DNA from: Ascidia mentula
Taxonomy: Eukaryota; Chordata; Ascidiacea; Phlebobranchia; Ascidiidae
Length of the DNA stretch: 64,000 nucleotides
Direction of reading: 5' to 3'
Assembly: GCA_947561715.1 (NCBI GenBank)
Contig: OX387198.1
Location: 6,262,001-6,326,000, forward strand
The position numbers were made by a program, and so were the translations under genes. Under the pieces are notes generated by a model, which was given only the letters and a program-made list of their open reading frames with translations, made no database searches and was not told the DNA's origin. The first letter of the stretch is position 1, and each line of letters starts with the position of its first letter. Of this stretch, positions 62,176 through 64,000 are shown piece by piece.

Positions 62176-63027
62176 AAGGCCTTTTTTCATACATGCTGTT
62201 TTGTTATCTTTTTACAACTATTCTAACATTTTTAAGAAAACATTATCGTCCTGATGCTTTTTGTGCAATCCTCTGTAAATTTTAAATGTCCATTGCGATA
62301 AAAGTTACCACTGTTTTACACAATGCAAATAATCCCTTTAGTTACGAACCTTTTTTTTGTTCAAACGCTTTCTTTTTTAATTGTGTGCATGTAAAAATAA
62401 TTTTCTACTGTACGTTGAACTGTTGTCGTGCATGTGAAATTAATGTGGACATATTGTGTTGCACTGCCTTGACTGGATTTCGAATTGGCATTCGACCATA
62501 TAGTAAACCTGTTTAACTTCCTTTTTTGTAAGAACAATATGGTCGCAAGTAAGTTGTGTTCGGGGATTAATTAAAAAATATAACGTTCGCAACCAGGAGA
62601 GCAACGAGATTTTGCTGTTGGTCAAACATAATGCGTTGTAGGAAGGCGAAAAAATGTCGGTAAACCCATACCACATACCCGCAACAAAGACAAAAGACTG
62701 ATTATCTTAACGTCACTTACTGTTCGCCATGCAAAATATTGGACAATTTTCAAAGAAAAACAGCAAAACTTTCGTAATGCACGGTCAACGATAATGAGTT
62801 GAAATCAAGTCGTTAGCATACAAGAGAAACCCTACTTACCCTGGCACAGCATCATCGCAGACTGATTAATTGTGCCCAAATGTCGCCCTATCCCGAAAAC
62901 ACGTCACGTTTCGCTAGTTTTGTAATTGTGGAACACGAGTTACTCGAGATTAATCGTGTATTTGGAATAAAAGATATGGCAGATTGCAGCTGCAGGCATT
63001 ATTGCGTGTTGCGAAGTAGTGGAAAGC
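62176..63027. other. Intergenic gap, end of the receptor array
   Basis: No exon of the receptor family and no other gene was recognised. It presumably holds the gene 12 3' UTR and the promoter of the next gene. Confidence 0.5.
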
Positions 63028-64000
63028 ATGGAAGGCTTTAATATTATCCTTGTGGCTTCTTACCTAGTTTTATGTTTCAACCCAACCACGTCCCAGTTCA
63101 CGGTAAGTCCTAATTAACTTAAATAACTTATTTTCATGAAGAATTTTCGCGTTTTTAATTTTTGTTTTAATTATGGAATAAAATTGTAGAACAACGCCTT
63201 TACTACCAAAAAACAATTAGTCGCAAATCCTTTTTATTCTATATCTTCATGTGAATAAATGTGTTTATTATTATTACGAAGGTGCGCAGTGAGCAAAGCA
63301 AATCATTAACCTCGTAGGCTGTACGTCATGGCCCAATAGTCCTTTACAACTAAACAATGTTAGATCTAACGTTCGATGACAGCGATTTTTGTTTAAAAAA
63401 AACTTTGTTAAACTAAGGGCGCACTACGGGGTCTCGCCAATCGCGAATGGATTCGGAACCCTGCTGGGGGAAATTTTTCAATCATCCACGCCTCCGTTGA
63501 GAATGTTGGAAATGTTTCTGACTCAACAAACGGCACCTTGACAATTTCAACGGTTTACGTTTACATCACAGTAAGTTGAGGACAAGGTGCTTTATTTTAT
63601 AAATGTGTGCTGACGAATACTAGAGTTGACAAACGTTAGGATTTTTCCTGTTCATATCTGCGTTAATAATGAATAATAAAAAGTTTTTAGGTGTCCAGAA
63701 TCTGTATTATTGCACTTTGTTACATGTATATCTCGTAAGCTTGGGATAATTGTCTCAGATAAGAAGACTTTACTACAATTGTGTTTGCGCCTAAATAATT
63801 TACTGGCACAAATTAGGGTACGTAACAGACAAGCACACCCGTCAACGTATCCCTAACGCATATCATTACATATTTTTAGCCTGAGGCGAAAGTTGTGTTT
63901 CATAACTTACCGGGACTTGAAGCCATTAGCTTTCTCCGAGGGATGCCTGTTATCATTTACGTCATCAACCCGACAACAGCAGAAATGAAGGAATACAGAA
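63028..64000 (+). CDS. Gene 13: start of an unrelated signal-peptide gene (cut by right edge)
   Basis: Three consecutive open exons join in phase 0: 63028-63102 (MEGFNIILVASYLVLCFNPT, a signal peptide), 63418-63570 (contains GGNFSIIHASVENVGN and STVYVYIT) and 63880 to beyond the window (PEAKVVFHNLPGLEAISFLR). Splice sites are GT-AG with GTAAGT donors. The acceptor of the second exon (AACTAAG) is not strong and is chosen because it gives an open 51-codon exon. The mature part is beta-rich with N-glycosylation sites (NFS, NVS, NGT). I do not recognise the family, and it does not resemble the lectin/PTP array. Confidence 0.55.

Overview
The window looks like a tunicate nuclear genome, most likely a Ciona-type sea squirt. 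The basis is AT-rich DNA, genes of 12 to 25 short exons with mostly small GT-AG introns, chordate-style receptor tyrosine phosphatase (RPTP) domains, and Penelope-like and SINE-like debris. The species call is inference. All gene models were built by hand from splice sites, reading-frame phase and comparison between the copies inside the window.

About 62 kb is one tandem array of a single receptor family, almost all on the + strand. Every complete member has a signal-peptide exon, five exons of C-type-lectin-like (CTLD) ectodomain, two fibronectin-III-like exons, a short stalk exon and a transmembrane exon. Two cytoplasmic endings then occur. One is a short tail with a consensus ITIM, (I/V)TY(A/D/T)NV, followed by a second tyrosine motif. 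The other is a complete RPTP tail with an active-looking D1 domain (WPDHGVP and [10 protein letters not shown]) and a degenerate D2 domain (WSE in place of [13 protein letters not shown] in place of HCSAG). The ITIM and PTP tails join the transmembrane exon in the same splice phase.

Order on the + strand: gene 1 (ITIM, cut by the left edge); gene 2 (PTP, 2744-10203); gene 3 (broken lectin exons next to LCCL exons, 10697-12671); a Penelope-like relic (13112-13468); a minus-strand relic of the family (13916-15024); gene 4 (tail lost by a splice-donor change, 16346-19084); gene 5 (truncated at a duplication breakpoint, 21923-22406); gene 6 (ITIM, 23961-27012); gene 7 (PTP, 29150-36060); gene 8 (ITIM, 37185-39960); PTP-exon relics; gene 9 (headless ITIM copy, 40968-42151); gene 10 (PTP, 43393-50073); gene 11 (ITIM pseudogene, 51146-53930); another PTP relic; and gene 12 (PTP, the most divergent copy, 55846-62175). 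An unrelated secreted or membrane gene starts at 63028 and runs off the right edge. The six models without disabling changes all close in frame: 1019, 505, 1009, 506, 1018 and 1037 codons for genes 2, 6, 7, 8, 10 and 12.

Two sequence classes of the lectin exons exist, alpha and beta. Each class is found with both an ITIM tail and a PTP tail, so the locus has the logic of a paired-receptor cluster. A plausible reading, which is inference, is that the same ligand-binding heads are coupled either to recruitment of SH2 proteins through phosphotyrosine or directly to a tyrosine phosphatase. That would suit an innate immune or allorecognition locus evolving by duplication, gene conversion and loss.
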